This document shows positions 1 to 8,582 of a stretch of DNA of 64,000 bases, in pieces. The stretch's first letter is position 1; the number at the start of each line of letters is the position of its first letter. The notes beneath the pieces were generated by a model. That model saw only the letters and a program-made list of their open reading frames with translations. It was not told where the DNA came from and ran no database searches. The position numbers and the translations under genes were made by a program. The stretch comes from Nostocoides sp. HKS02. GTDB taxonomy: Bacteria; Actinomycetota; Actinomycetes; Actinomycetales; Dermatophilaceae. The stretch spans positions 2,728,001-2,792,000 of the forward strand of contig NZ_CP046121.1 in NCBI RefSeq assembly GCF_009707485.1, written 5' to 3'.

Positions 1-96
1 GGGCCACCACAGGGTGAGGGTCCCGCGGCAGACGTCGCGACGAGCCTGGACTTCCTGCTCGCGCACGAGGCGCGCCACTCCGGCGTCGGGGTCTGA
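1..96 (+). CDS. C-terminal end of an unidentified protein (partial)
   Basis: An open frame enters from the left edge and stops with TGA at 94-96, leaving 31 residues that end in HEARHSGVGV. Only two bases separate this stop from the iolC start, so the gene is probably the preceding member of the inositol operon. The fragment is too short to place in a family; any inositol-pathway identity would be inference from position alone. Confidence 0.55.
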   Translation, partial: GPPQGEGPAADVATSLDFLLAHEARHSGVGV

Positions 97-98
97 GG

Positions 99-1112
99 AT
101 GTCGACCGACGCCGGCCCTGCCGCACCCGCGCCGCCGACCGCGGCGGCATACGACGTCGTGGCGATGGGCCGCACGGGGGTCGACCTCTACCCGCTCCAG
201 CACGGCGTCGGGCTGGAGGACGTCCGCACGTTCGAGAAGTTCCTCGGGGGCAGCGCCACGAACGTCGCCGTCGCGGCGGCGCGCCACGGCCGACGCACCG
301 CGCTGGTCACCCGCACCGGTCGGGATGCGTTCGGGCGCTACATCCACCAGGCGCTGCGCGGGTTCGGGGTGGACGACAGGTTCGTGAGTGCGGTCGACGG
401 CCCACCGACACCCGTGACGTTCTGCGAGGTGTTCCCCCCGGACGACTTCCCGCTGTACTTCTACCGCTACCCGATCGCGCCCGACCTGATGATCGCCGCT
501 GAAGACCTGCCGCTGGCCGCCATCGAGTCCGCCGGGATCTTCTGGTCCACCGTCACCGGGCTGTCGCAGGAGCCGAGCCGGGCCGCGCACTTCGCGGCGT
601 GGCAGGCCCGGGGACGCCGGTCACCGACGATCCTCGACCTCGACTACCGGCCCATGTTCTGGCCCGACGCCACCGAGGCCAGCGCCCAGGTGGGCAAGGC
701 GCTCGACCATGTCACGGTCGCCGTGGGGAACCGCGAGGAGTGCGAGGTCGCGGTGGGTGAGACCGACCCGGGGCGCGCGGCCGACGCCCTGCTCGAGCGC
801 GGGGTCGAGCTCGCGGTGGTCAAGCAAGGGCCCCGAGGGGTGCTGGCCGCGACCGCGTCCGAGCGCGTCGAGGTGCCCGCCTTCCCGGTCGAGGTCGTCA
901 ACGGTCTCGGTGCCGGCGACGCCTTCGGCGGGGCGCTGTGTCATGGGTTGCTGGCGGGGTGGGACCTGCGCCGAGTGATCGAGTTCGCCAACGTCGCGGG
1001 CGCCATCGTCGCGTCCCAGCTGGAGTGCTCGAGCGCCATGCCGACCACCGCCGCGGTGGAGCAGCTGCTCGGTGCCGCGCGACCCCAGGGCGCCGCACAG
1101 GAGACCCGATGA
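99..1112 (+). CDS. iolC: 5-dehydro-2-deoxygluconokinase, PfkB family
   Basis: A 337-aa ribokinase/PfkB-type sugar kinase. The N-terminal PfkB signature (FLGGSATNVAVAAARHG, about residues 48-64) and the C-terminal GLGAGDAFGG motif (269-278) are both present, with the catalytic Asp at 274. In the inositol pathway IolC phosphorylates 2-deoxy-5-keto-gluconate with ATP in the cytoplasm. The specific function is inferred from the downstream iolB and iolD; the kinase family is clear from motifs. It starts two bases after the preceding stop and its TGA overlaps the next ATG (ATGA at 1109-1112), indicating translational coupling. Confidence 0.87.
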   Translation: MSTDAGPAAPAPPTAAAYDVVAMGRTGVDLYPLQHGVGLEDVRTFEKFLGGSATNVAVAAARHGRRTALVTRTGRDAFGRYIHQALRGFGVDDRFVSAVDGPPTPVTFCEVFPPDDFPLYFYRYPIAPDLMIAAEDLPLAAIESAGIFWSTVTGLSQEPSRAAHFAAWQARGRRSPTILDLDYRPMFWPDATEASAQVGKALDHVTVAVGNREECEVAVGETDPGRAADALLERGVELAVVKQGPRGVLAATASERVEVPAFPVEVVNGLGAGDAFGGALCHGLLAGWDLRRVIEFANVAGAIVASQLECSSAMPTTAAVEQLLGAARPQGAAQETR

Positions 1113-2029
1113 CGACTGGTGGGCCGGTGCCGACGACCCCGGGGATCCCGGTCGCCGACCTCACCGAGCTCCGGGTCCGTGAACCTGGGCGCATCGCCGC
1201 GGCGTGGGCGTTGCGCCAGCGACGTGACCTGGTCGGTCCGGACGGTCGGCTCCTCATCGTCGCCGCCGACCATCCGGCGCGCGGTGCGCTCGGCGTACGC
1301 GACGACGCGCACGCGATGGCCAGCCGCAGCGACCTGCTCGAGCGACTCGTGACGGCGTTGCGCCGACCCGGCGTCGACGGGGTGCTCGGCACGCCGGACA
1401 TCCTCGACGACCTGCTCCTCCTCGGGGTCCTCGAGGGCAAGGTGGCGATCGGGTCGATGAACCGCGGCGGTCTCCAGGGGGCCTGCTTCGAGCTCGACGA
1501 CCGGTTCACGGCATACGGCGTGAAGCAGATCGCCGCCTGCGGCCTCGAGGGCGGCAAGATGCTGACCCGGATCGCGCTCGACGACCCCGGCACCGCCGCC
1601 ACCCTCGAGGCGTCCGCGGCCGCCGTCACCGAGCTCGCCGAAGCGGGGTTGATGGCGCTGATCGAGCCGTTCCTCTCCGAGCGTCGCGCCGGCCGGGTCG
1701 TCAACCTGCTCGACCCCGACTCGACGATCCGGTCGATCCACGTCGCGGCAGGGCTCGGTGCCTCCAGCGCCCACACCTGGCTGAAGCTGCCCGTGGTGGC
1801 CGACCTCGAACGAGTCATGGATGCCACGACGCTGCCGACCCTGCTGCTCGGCGGCGACCCCGTGGGCGACCCGCACGAGACGTATGCCGCGTGGGCCCGC
1901 GCGCTCGAGCTACCGGCGGTGCGCGGCCTGGTCGTGGGGCGCGCCCTCCTCTACCCGCCCGACGGCGACGTCGCAGCCGCCGTCGACCTTGCCAGCGGCC
2001 TGACCCACGGCATGGGTGCCGGCGCGTGA
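1109..2029 (+). CDS. Cgl0159-like (beta/alpha)8 aldolase-family protein of inositol catabolism
   Basis: A 306-aa TIM-barrel-type protein. Conserved stretches are AADHPARG (52-59), IGSMNRGGL (about 114-122) and EGGKMLTRI (147-155), where Lys150 is a candidate Schiff-base lysine. Proteins of this family sit between iolC and iolB in actinobacterial inositol clusters. I infer that it cleaves 2-deoxy-5-keto-gluconate-6-phosphate, the step done by IolJ in Bacillus; this is position-based and not proven. The ATG overlaps the iolC stop, and its own TGA overlaps the GTG of iolB (GTGA at 2026-2029). Confidence 0.75.
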   Translation: MTTGGPVPTTPGIPVADLTELRVREPGRIAAAWALRQRRDLVGPDGRLLIVAADHPARGALGVRDDAHAMASRSDLLERLVTALRRPGVDGVLGTPDILDDLLLLGVLEGKVAIGSMNRGGLQGACFELDDRFTAYGVKQIAACGLEGGKMLTRIALDDPGTAATLEASAAAVTELAEAGLMALIEPFLSERRAGRVVNLLDPDSTIRSIHVAAGLGASSAHTWLKLPVVADLERVMDATTLPTLLLGGDPVGDPHETYAAWARALELPAVRGLVVGRALLYPPDGDVAAAVDLASGLTHGMGAGA

Positions 2030-2973
2030 CCGGCGTCGACAACGCCCGCTGGGTGCGCCCGCTCGGGGCGGCGGCCCGGGACGGCTGGGACGTCGCGATC
2101 GACGAGGCGGTCGATGGCTGGGCGCACACCGCCCTGTATGCCGTGTCGCTGGCCGAGGGGGAGCACCGCACCATCGCGAGCGGCGCCCGCGAGCACGTCG
2201 TGGTGCCGCTGTCGGGGTCGGTGAGCGTGCGGGTCGAGGACCCGAACCCTGCCGCGGTCGTGGCGAACGAACCCGAGCTCATCGAGGTCATCGCGCTGAC
2301 GGGTCGGCCCTCGGTGTTCGACGGCCCCACGGACGTGGCCTACGTCGCCCGGGACCTCGGCTTCACGGTGACCGCCGACGCGGGTCCGGCGCGGGTGGTC
2401 GTCTGCGGTGCCACGGCGGCGACGCGGCATACTCCAGCGGTGCGGCACGTGCGCCGCGAGGAGGTGGCCGTGGAGCTGCGGGGAGCCGGTCAGGCGAGCC
2501 GGGAGGTGCGCAACTTCGGCGTGCCCGGGGTGCTCGGCGCCGACTCGCTGATCGCCTGCGAGGTCCTCACGCCGGCCGGCAACTGGAGCTCCTACCCGCC
2601 GCACAAGCACGACGAGGAGCGACCCGGGGTGGAGGCGCAGCTCGAGGAGATCTACTACGTCGAGGTGCAGGCCGCACCACAGGCTCCAGTCGGTGCCGAG
2701 CCGTGTGGGTACCTGCAGGTCTACGGCACCGGCGAGCGCCCGATCGACGTGCTGGCCGAAGTGCGAAGTGGTGACGTGGTGCTCGTGCCGCACGGGTGGC
2801 ACGGGCCGGCCATGGCGCCGCCCGGCTACGACCTGTACTACCTCAACGTCATGGCCGGGCCGGGCGCCGACCGCGCGTGGCTGATCTGCGACGACCCGGC
2901 GCACGCCTGGGTGCGCGAGACCTGGTCGTCGCAGGCGGTCGATCCGCGCCTCCCGTTCGGCGGTCCCCGATGA
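2026..2973 (+). CDS. iolB: 5-deoxy-glucuronate isomerase
   Basis: A 315-aa bicupin of the IolB/KduI type, which converts 5-deoxy-glucuronate to 2-deoxy-5-keto-gluconate. The diagnostic C-terminal cupin is visible: PPHKHDEERPG (191-201), with metal-ligand histidines 193 and 195, followed by LEEIYYVEV (206-214) and VLVPHGWHGP near residue 255. Length matches the family (about 270-310 aa). I chose the GTG at 2026 because it overlaps the upstream stop by four bases and keeps the whole first cupin; a much longer in-frame extension would run through the preceding gene. The end overlaps iolD (ATGA). Confidence 0.92.
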   Translation: MTGVDNARWVRPLGAAARDGWDVAIDEAVDGWAHTALYAVSLAEGEHRTIASGAREHVVVPLSGSVSVRVEDPNPAAVVANEPELIEVIALTGRPSVFDGPTDVAYVARDLGFTVTADAGPARVVVCGATAATRHTPAVRHVRREEVAVELRGAGQASREVRNFGVPGVLGADSLIACEVLTPAGNWSSYPPHKHDEERPGVEAQLEEIYYVEVQAAPQAPVGAEPCGYLQVYGTGERPIDVLAEVRSGDVVLVPHGWHGPAMAPPGYDLYYLNVMAGPGADRAWLICDDPAHAWVRETWSSQAVDPRLPFGGPR

Positions 2974-4928
2974 GCGGCGGTGCCGTGACTGGCACGGTGC
3001 GGCTCACGGTCGGGCAGGCGACGGTGCGGTTCCTCGCGAACCAGTGGACCGAGCGGGACGGCGAGCGCCAGAAGCTGTTCGCTGGCTGCTTCGGCATCTT
3101 CGGCCACGGCAACGTCGCCGGCATCGGCCAGGCCCTGCTGGAGAACGAGCTGCACGCCCCGCCCGGCGAGCGCCTGCGGTACGTCCTGGCCCGCAACGAG
3201 CAGGCCATGGTGCACACGTCGGTGGCGTACGCCCGGCACAAGGACCGGCTCCAGACCTGGGTGTGCACGGCGTCGGTCGGCCCGGGCTCGACCAACATGC
3301 TCACCGGGGCGGCGCTGGCCACCATCAACCGGATCCCCGTGCTGCTGCTGCCCTCCGGGACGTTCGCCACCCGGGTGTCCGCACCGGTCCTGCAGGAGCT
3401 CGAGGTGCCGTATGCCGCGGACGTCACCGTCAACGACGCCTTCCGACCGCTGTCCCGCTTCTTCGACCGGGTCAGCCGCCCCGAGCAGCTCCCGGCCGCC
3501 CTGCTCGGCGCGATGCGGGTGCTGACCGACCCGGCCGAGACCGGTGCCGCGACCGTCGTCCTGCCGCAGGACGTGCAGGCAGAGGCATTCGACTGGCCGG
3601 CCGAGCTGTTCGCCGAGCGTGTCTGGCACGTGCGACGGCCACCGGCGGAGGCGTCGCGCATCGCGGCTGCCGCCGAGCTCGTGCGCGCCGCCCGTCGCCC
3701 CTTCGTGGTCGCTGGGGGCGGGGTGCACTACTCGGGCGCCGAAGCCGCGCTGCGGGACTGGTGCGAGCAGACCGGCATACCCGTCGGTGAGACCCAGGCC
3801 GGCAAGGGGTCGCTGCCACACGGCCACCCGCAGCTCATGGGAGCGGTGGGTTCGACGGGCACCACCGCGGCGAACGCGCTGGCCGCGGAGGCCGACCTCG
3901 TCATCGGGGTGGGGACCCGCTGGTCGGACTTCACCACCGCGTCACGGACGGCCTTCCAGGACCCCGCCGTCCGGTTCGTCAACCTCAACGTTGCGGGGTT
4001 CGACGCGGGCAAGCAGTCCGGGCTGGCCGTGGTCGCCGACGCGAGAGAGGCACTGGCCGCGCTCGCCGCAGCCACCGAGGGGTATGCCGTCGACGACGCC
4101 TACCGGGCGAGGCAGGGCGAGCTGTGGCGGGCGTGGGACGCGAGGGTCGAGGCGGCATACCACCCGCCGGTCGAGGTGACCGGCGCGCTCGCCCCCGGCC
4201 TGCTCACCCAAGCCCAGGTGCTCGGTGCCGTCAACGAGCTCAGCGACCCGCGGGACGTCGTGCTCTGCGCCGCCGGGTCGATGCCCGGTGACCTGCACAA
4301 GCTCTGGCGGGTGCGCGACCCGAAGGGGTACCACGTCGAGTACGGCTACTCCTGCATGGGGTACGAGGTGCCCGGATCGCTTGGCGTGCGGCTGGCCGAC
4401 GAGAGCCGCGACGTGTTCGCCCTGGTCGGTGACGGTGGGTACCTGATGATGCCGACCGAGCTGGTGACCGCGGTCCAGGAGCGCGTCAAGGTCATCGTGG
4501 TGCTCGTGCAGAACCACGGGTTCCACTCGATCGGCGCGCTCTCGGACTCGCTCGGCTCGCAGCGGTTCGGCACGAGGTACCGCTACCGCGACGTGCAGAG
4601 CGGTCGGCTCGACGGGCCTGCCCTGCCGGTCGACCTCGCCGCCAACGCCCGCAGCCTGGGGGCGCACGTCATCGAGGTGCACAGCATCGGGGAGCTGGAG
4701 GTGGCGATCCGCGAGGCCAAGGCCGCCCCCGCCGACGGCGGACCGGTCGTCATCCACGTCGAGACCGACCCGACCGTCTCAGCTCCCGACAGCGGCGCGT
4801 GGTGGGACGTCCCGGTCGCCCAGGTGAGCGAGCTCGACAGCACCCGGGCCGCGCACGCGGCATACGTGGAACACCAGGCGGCGCAACGTCCCCTCCTCAC
4901 CCCATCCGATCCTGAGCCGTCCGCCTGA
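2970..4928 (+). CDS. iolD: 3D-(3,5/4)-trihydroxycyclohexane-1,2-dione acylhydrolase (ThDP-dependent)
   Basis: A 652-aa thiamine-diphosphate enzyme that opens the ring of trihydroxycyclohexanedione to give 5-deoxy-glucuronate. The ThDP-activating Glu lies at about residue 77 (RNEQAMVHTSVAYAR). The ThDP/Mg motif begins GDGGYLMMPTELV (Asp488) and ends at Asn515 in VQNHGFHS, the expected spacing. Length fits IolD and exceeds most acetolactate synthases. It is the last gene of the coupled iolC-aldolase-iolB-iolD series; iolA, iolE and iolG are not in the window and are expected to its left. No terminator hairpin is obvious in the 57 bases after the stop. Confidence 0.93.
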   Translation: MSGGAVTGTVRLTVGQATVRFLANQWTERDGERQKLFAGCFGIFGHGNVAGIGQALLENELHAPPGERLRYVLARNEQAMVHTSVAYARHKDRLQTWVCTASVGPGSTNMLTGAALATINRIPVLLLPSGTFATRVSAPVLQELEVPYAADVTVNDAFRPLSRFFDRVSRPEQLPAALLGAMRVLTDPAETGAATVVLPQDVQAEAFDWPAELFAERVWHVRRPPAEASRIAAAAELVRAARRPFVVAGGGVHYSGAEAALRDWCEQTGIPVGETQAGKGSLPHGHPQLMGAVGSTGTTAANALAAEADLVIGVGTRWSDFTTASRTAFQDPAVRFVNLNVAGFDAGKQSGLAVVADAREALAALAAATEGYAVDDAYRARQGELWRAWDARVEAAYHPPVEVTGALAPGLLTQAQVLGAVNELSDPRDVVLCAAGSMPGDLHKLWRVRDPKGYHVEYGYSCMGYEVPGSLGVRLADESRDVFALVGDGGYLMMPTELVTAVQERVKVIVVLVQNHGFHSIGALSDSLGSQRFGTRYRYRDVQSGRLDGPALPVDLAANARSLGAHVIEVHSIGELEVAIREAKAAPADGGPVVIHVETDPTVSAPDSGAWWDVPVAQVSELDSTRAAHAAYVEHQAAQRPLLTPSDPEPSA

Positions 4929-4985
4929 CTCGAGCTGACGCGGTGTCCTGCGGCGCGTCGGCCCGACCTGCGCCAGAATCGCGGC

Positions 4986-6518
4986 ATGGACAGGCGCATC
5001 GCCATCGCGGCCACCGGCCCGGCCTCAGCCGAAGCCGGGGCCGCCGCTGCGCAGGCCGGCGGCAACGCGGTCGATGCTGCCGTCGCCGCGATGGTCGCCG
5101 CGATGACCACCGAACCGGGGATCGTCTCGGTCCTCGGGGGTGCCTTCGTGAGCATCTGGCCCGCCCAGGGTGCTCCCGAGGTCATCGACGGCAATGTCGA
5201 GATGCCCGGCCGTGGGCTGGCGCGCGAGCGCTTCGGCGCGGGGCTGCGCGAGATCCGCACCAGCTACGGCGGCGGACTGACCTTCCATGCCGGGCACGGG
5301 TCGGCGGCGACTCCCGGGGCCTTCGCGGCCCTCGGCCTGGCCCACGAGCGCCACGGCACCGCGCGCTGGGCCGACGTCCTCGCGCCGAGCGTCGTGGCGG
5401 CAGGCGAGGGCTATCGCATCGGTGGGGCCGCCGCGAGCTACCTCGACCTCACCGGGGAGTCCGTCTTCGGCTGGGACGAACACACCCAGCCCTTGGTGCG
5501 TATGCCGGACGGTCACCTCGTGCGGGCCGGTGACCTCGCCCGCAACCCCGACCTGGCGCAGTCCCTCGACCAGATCGCACAGGAGGGGGTGCGCACGCTC
5601 TACGAGGGGGACCTCGCGGCGCGGATCGCGGCCGACTCCGACCAACGGGGTGGGCTCATCACCGCAGCTGACCTCGCGGCATACCGCGCCGTCGTGCGCA
5701 CGCCGGTGCGGCTGCGGCTCGGGGACTGGGACGTGGCCACCAACCCGCCGCCGTCGGTCGGGGGTCCGATGCTGGCCGTGATGCTGCGAGAGCTTGCGGC
5801 CGGGGACCCGTGGCGGTGGGACTGGGCGCGGGTCATCGAGGTCCAGCATGCGGTGCTGGCCTACCGCGCCCGCGTGCACGACCACTCGGCGGACCTCGAG
5901 ACGGATGGCTACGCACTCCTGGAGTCGGTGGAGCGGTACGGCCTGGCGGGGCTCCCGACCTCGTCGTCGACCGCGCACGTCTCCGCCGCCGACTCCGACG
6001 GGACGGTCTGCGCCATCACGGCCTCGAGCGGCTACGGTTCCGGAGCCACCGTTCCGGGCACCGGGATGCTGCTCAACAACTGTCTCGGCGAGCCCGAGCT
6101 CAACCGGCTCGGCCTGCACGCCCTCGCCCCCGGCACCCGGCTGGCCTCGAACATGGCGCCGACGGTCGGGCGGCGCACCGACGGGGCGGCGCTCGCGATC
6201 GGGAGCCCCGGCGCCGACCGCATCACGACCGCGCTGATGCAGGTGCTGGGGCGACACTGCCTGGCGCAGGAGCCCCTCCAGGACGCGATCGAGGCACCCC
6301 GGGTGCACGTGCGGTTCCTCGACGACGGATCGCCGCGGGTGGACCACGAGGCCGTGGCGGAGGCCGATGCGGCCGCGCAGCGCCTGGACCTGCCGGCGTT
6401 CTCGCACGGAGCCGCGTCGATGTTCTTCGGCGGAGTCGGTGCCGCGGCGGTGTTCGCGGACGGGTCGCTCGAGGCGGCCGGCGACCCCCGTCGCGAAGCG
6501 GCCACCCGTCTGGCATGA
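4986..6518 (+). CDS. gamma-glutamyltransferase-family protein (Ntn hydrolase)
   Basis: A 510-aa member of the GGT family, which self-cleaves before a Thr that becomes the nucleophile and then hydrolyses or transfers gamma-glutamyl or similar acyl groups. The cleavage site is STAHVSAADSDG with Thr329; the usual second Thr is Ala330. Large-subunit landmarks AQAGGNAVDAAVAA (about 22-35), NPPPSVGG (253-260) and GTGMLLNN (358-365) are present. There is no signal peptide, so this member is probably cytoplasmic and may act on a small metabolite instead of glutathione. It follows iolD by 57 bases without coupling and converges on the MATE gene. Confidence 0.83.
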   Translation: MDRRIAIAATGPASAEAGAAAAQAGGNAVDAAVAAMVAAMTTEPGIVSVLGGAFVSIWPAQGAPEVIDGNVEMPGRGLARERFGAGLREIRTSYGGGLTFHAGHGSAATPGAFAALGLAHERHGTARWADVLAPSVVAAGEGYRIGGAAASYLDLTGESVFGWDEHTQPLVRMPDGHLVRAGDLARNPDLAQSLDQIAQEGVRTLYEGDLAARIAADSDQRGGLITAADLAAYRAVVRTPVRLRLGDWDVATNPPPSVGGPMLAVMLRELAAGDPWRWDWARVIEVQHAVLAYRARVHDHSADLETDGYALLESVERYGLAGLPTSSSTAHVSAADSDGTVCAITASSGYGSGATVPGTGMLLNNCLGEPELNRLGLHALAPGTRLASNMAPTVGRRTDGAALAIGSPGADRITTALMQVLGRHCLAQEPLQDAIEAPRVHVRFLDDGSPRVDHEAVAEADAAAQRLDLPAFSHGAASMFFGGVGAAAVFADGSLEAAGDPRREAATRLA

Positions 6519-6525
6519 CGGGGTC

Positions 6526-7875
6526 CTAGCGCGCGGCCCCGGTCACCGCCCAGTCGTCGCCCCTGATGCGCCACCAGAAGAAGCACGCGCGGATCGCCAT
6601 GAAGGCCGTGAACACCACCCACAGGATCGCGACCGCGTGCGGCGCGCCCCCGGCCATGAGGTCGCCACTGCTGACGTGGACCCAGATCGCCAGAGGCAGG
6701 TAGAGCACCAAGGTCGCGGCCATCGCCTTGGCGAGCCATCGGCCGTCACCGGCACCGATGAGCACCCCGTCGACCACGAAGACGAACCCGGACAGCGGCT
6801 GGCCGAGCGCGACGACCACGAGCGCCGCCGCCAGCGTGGCACGCACCGCCGGATCCGTCGTGAACACGGACGGCAGCACGGAGTGCACGGCCAGCAGGAG
6901 CACGCCCAGCACCGTGCCGCCCCACATCCCCCAGCGCACCATCGTGGTGGTCGCCGCGCGCGCCGCGCCGACGTCGCCAGCCCCCAGGGCGCGCCCCGTG
7001 AGCGCCTGCGCCGCGATGGCGAGCGCGTCGAGGGCGAACGCCAGGAAGCTCCAGACCGTCGCGGCCACCTGGTGCGATGCGAGTGGCACGTCCCCGAGAC
7101 CCGCGGCCACCCAGGTGGTCACCAGCAGGATCGCCCGCAGCGCGAGCGTGCGCACCAGCAGGGGTATGCCGGTCAGCGCAGCGCGGAGCACCCGGCCTGG
7201 GTGGGGGTGGAGCCCGGCCCCCGCTGCGCGGGCATGCCTGACGAGGACGGTGACCAGAGCTGTGGCCATGCCGGTCTGGGCGAACACCGTGCCCCAGGCC
7301 GAGCCGGCGATGCCCCAGCCGAACCCGAAGACGAACAGCAGGTTGAGCAGGATGTTCGAGGAGAAGCCAGCCACCGAGGCGGCCAGCGGGGTCCGGGTGT
7401 CCTGCAGCCCCCGAAGCACTCCCGTGGCCGCGAGCGCGACGAGCATCGCCGGGATGCCGAGCGCCGAGATGCGCAGGTACGTCGCGGCATACCCGATGGC
7501 GGCGTCGGACGCGCCGAACAGACGGCACAAGGGCGCCGCCGCGACCGCGACCGCAACCGCGGTCGCCGCCCCGAGCCCGACGGCCAGCCAGGTGCCGTCG
7601 ATGCCGGCCTCGAGTGCCCCGCGCTGCGACCCGGCACCGATCTGGCGCGCAACGATCGAGGTCGTGCCGTAGGCGAGGAACACGAAGATGTTGGCGGCCG
7701 TGATCAGCGTCGCGCTCGCCACACCGAGGCCGGCCAGCTGGGCCGTGCCGAGGTGGCCGATGATAGCGGAGTCGGCCAGCAGGAACAGCGGTTCGGCGAC
7801 GAGGGCGAGGAAGGCGGGGACCGCGAGCCGGAGGATCTCGCGGCTCTGCGCGGGGTCGCTTCGCGTGGTGCTCAC
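6526..7875 (-). CDS. MATE-family multidrug exporter (DinF-like)
   Basis: A 449-aa, 12-TM cation-coupled exporter. The family signature is seen near the N-terminus (AVPAFLALVAEPLFLLADS, then IIGHLG) and repeated at the start of the second half. I placed the start at the GTG at 7875 because an upstream ATG at 7932 would overlap the TetR gene by 47 bases and add a non-conserved basic stretch; 7878 (GTG) is equally possible. It lies ten bases downstream of the tetR-type gene on the same strand, so the two probably form an operon in which the repressor controls the pump. The substrate is unknown. Confidence 0.87.
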   Translation of the reverse strand: MSTTRSDPAQSREILRLAVPAFLALVAEPLFLLADSAIIGHLGTAQLAGLGVASATLITAANIFVFLAYGTTSIVARQIGAGSQRGALEAGIDGTWLAVGLGAATAVAVAVAAAPLCRLFGASDAAIGYAATYLRISALGIPAMLVALAATGVLRGLQDTRTPLAASVAGFSSNILLNLLFVFGFGWGIAGSAWGTVFAQTGMATALVTVLVRHARAAGAGLHPHPGRVLRAALTGIPLLVRTLALRAILLVTTWVAAGLGDVPLASHQVAATVWSFLAFALDALAIAAQALTGRALGAGDVGAARAATTTMVRWGMWGGTVLGVLLLAVHSVLPSVFTTDPAVRATLAAALVVVALGQPLSGFVFVVDGVLIGAGDGRWLAKAMAATLVLYLPLAIWVHVSSGDLMAGGAPHAVAILWVVFTAFMAIRACFFWWRIRGDDWAVTGAAR

Positions 7876-7885
7876 CACCGGCACG

Positions 7886-8557
7886 CTACCGGTGGCCGGC
7901 CGGCGCTCCTGGCTCGCGGCCCCAGCGCGCACGGAGGGTCACGACGTACTCGGCGACGTCCTGCGCCATGTCCACCCGATCGGGCGCCATGAGCCACTGC
8001 AGCTGCAGGCCGTCCATCAGCGCGACGAGCTGGCGGGCGATGGTCTGGGCGGGCACCGCGGGGTCGGCGGCTCCGTCGTCCACCGCGTCGTGCAGGGCGG
8101 CCGTGAGCAGCGCGACAGCGGAGTCGTGGTGGTGCCCGAGCCACTCGTGCCCCGGGTGGTCGGGGTCGACCGCCTCGCCGGCCAGGCTGGTGAACAGGCG
8201 GACGATGCCTTCACGACCGGCGTTGAGGCGCACGAGCTCGACCATGTCGTCGTAGACCTGCCAGCCGCGGGCCGGGGCGGCACGTCGCGAGGCGATGGCC
8301 TCGAAGTCCCGCAGGTCGCGCTGCTCGAGTACCGCCGCGAGCAGCCCCTCCTTGGACGGGAAGTGGTGCAGCAGCCCGGTCTGGCTCAGCGCGGCGGCCT
8401 CGGCGATGCTCGTCATCGGCGTGGCGTGGTAGCCGCGCTCGGCGAACAGCTCGGCGGCAGCGGCGACGATCCGTTCGCGCGTCGCGCCCGTGCCCGCGGA
8501 TCCCGGTGGCCGCCCCCGGCCCCGACGCGGGGTGCGTGGGGCGGGGTCCGCAGTCAT
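7886..8557 (-). CDS. TetR-family transcriptional regulator
   Basis: A 223-aa repressor with a canonical N-terminal TetR helix-turn-helix: RERIVAAAAELFAERGYHA, then TSIAEAAALSQTGLLHHFPSKEG. A basic Arg/Pro-rich leader (PRTPRRGRGRPPG) precedes it. The C-terminal ligand domain is not diagnostic. The ATG at 8557 is preferred to one at 8623, which would overlap the adjacent GH3 gene. It is followed by the MATE exporter with a ten-base gap, the usual regulator-pump pairing. The 25 bases between its start and the GH3 stop contain no obvious promoter, so it may be read from the GH3 transcript. Confidence 0.88.
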   Translation of the reverse strand: MTADPAPRTPRRGRGRPPGSAGTGATRERIVAAAAELFAERGYHATPMTSIAEAAALSQTGLLHHFPSKEGLLAAVLEQRDLRDFEAIASRRAAPARGWQVYDDMVELVRLNAGREGIVRLFTSLAGEAVDPDHPGHEWLGHHHDSAVALLTAALHDAVDDGAADPAVPAQTIARQLVALMDGLQLQWLMAPDRVDMAQDVAEYVVTLRARWGREPGAPAGHR

Positions 8558-8582
8558 GGGGCTGACTGTATGCGGCGGCTGC

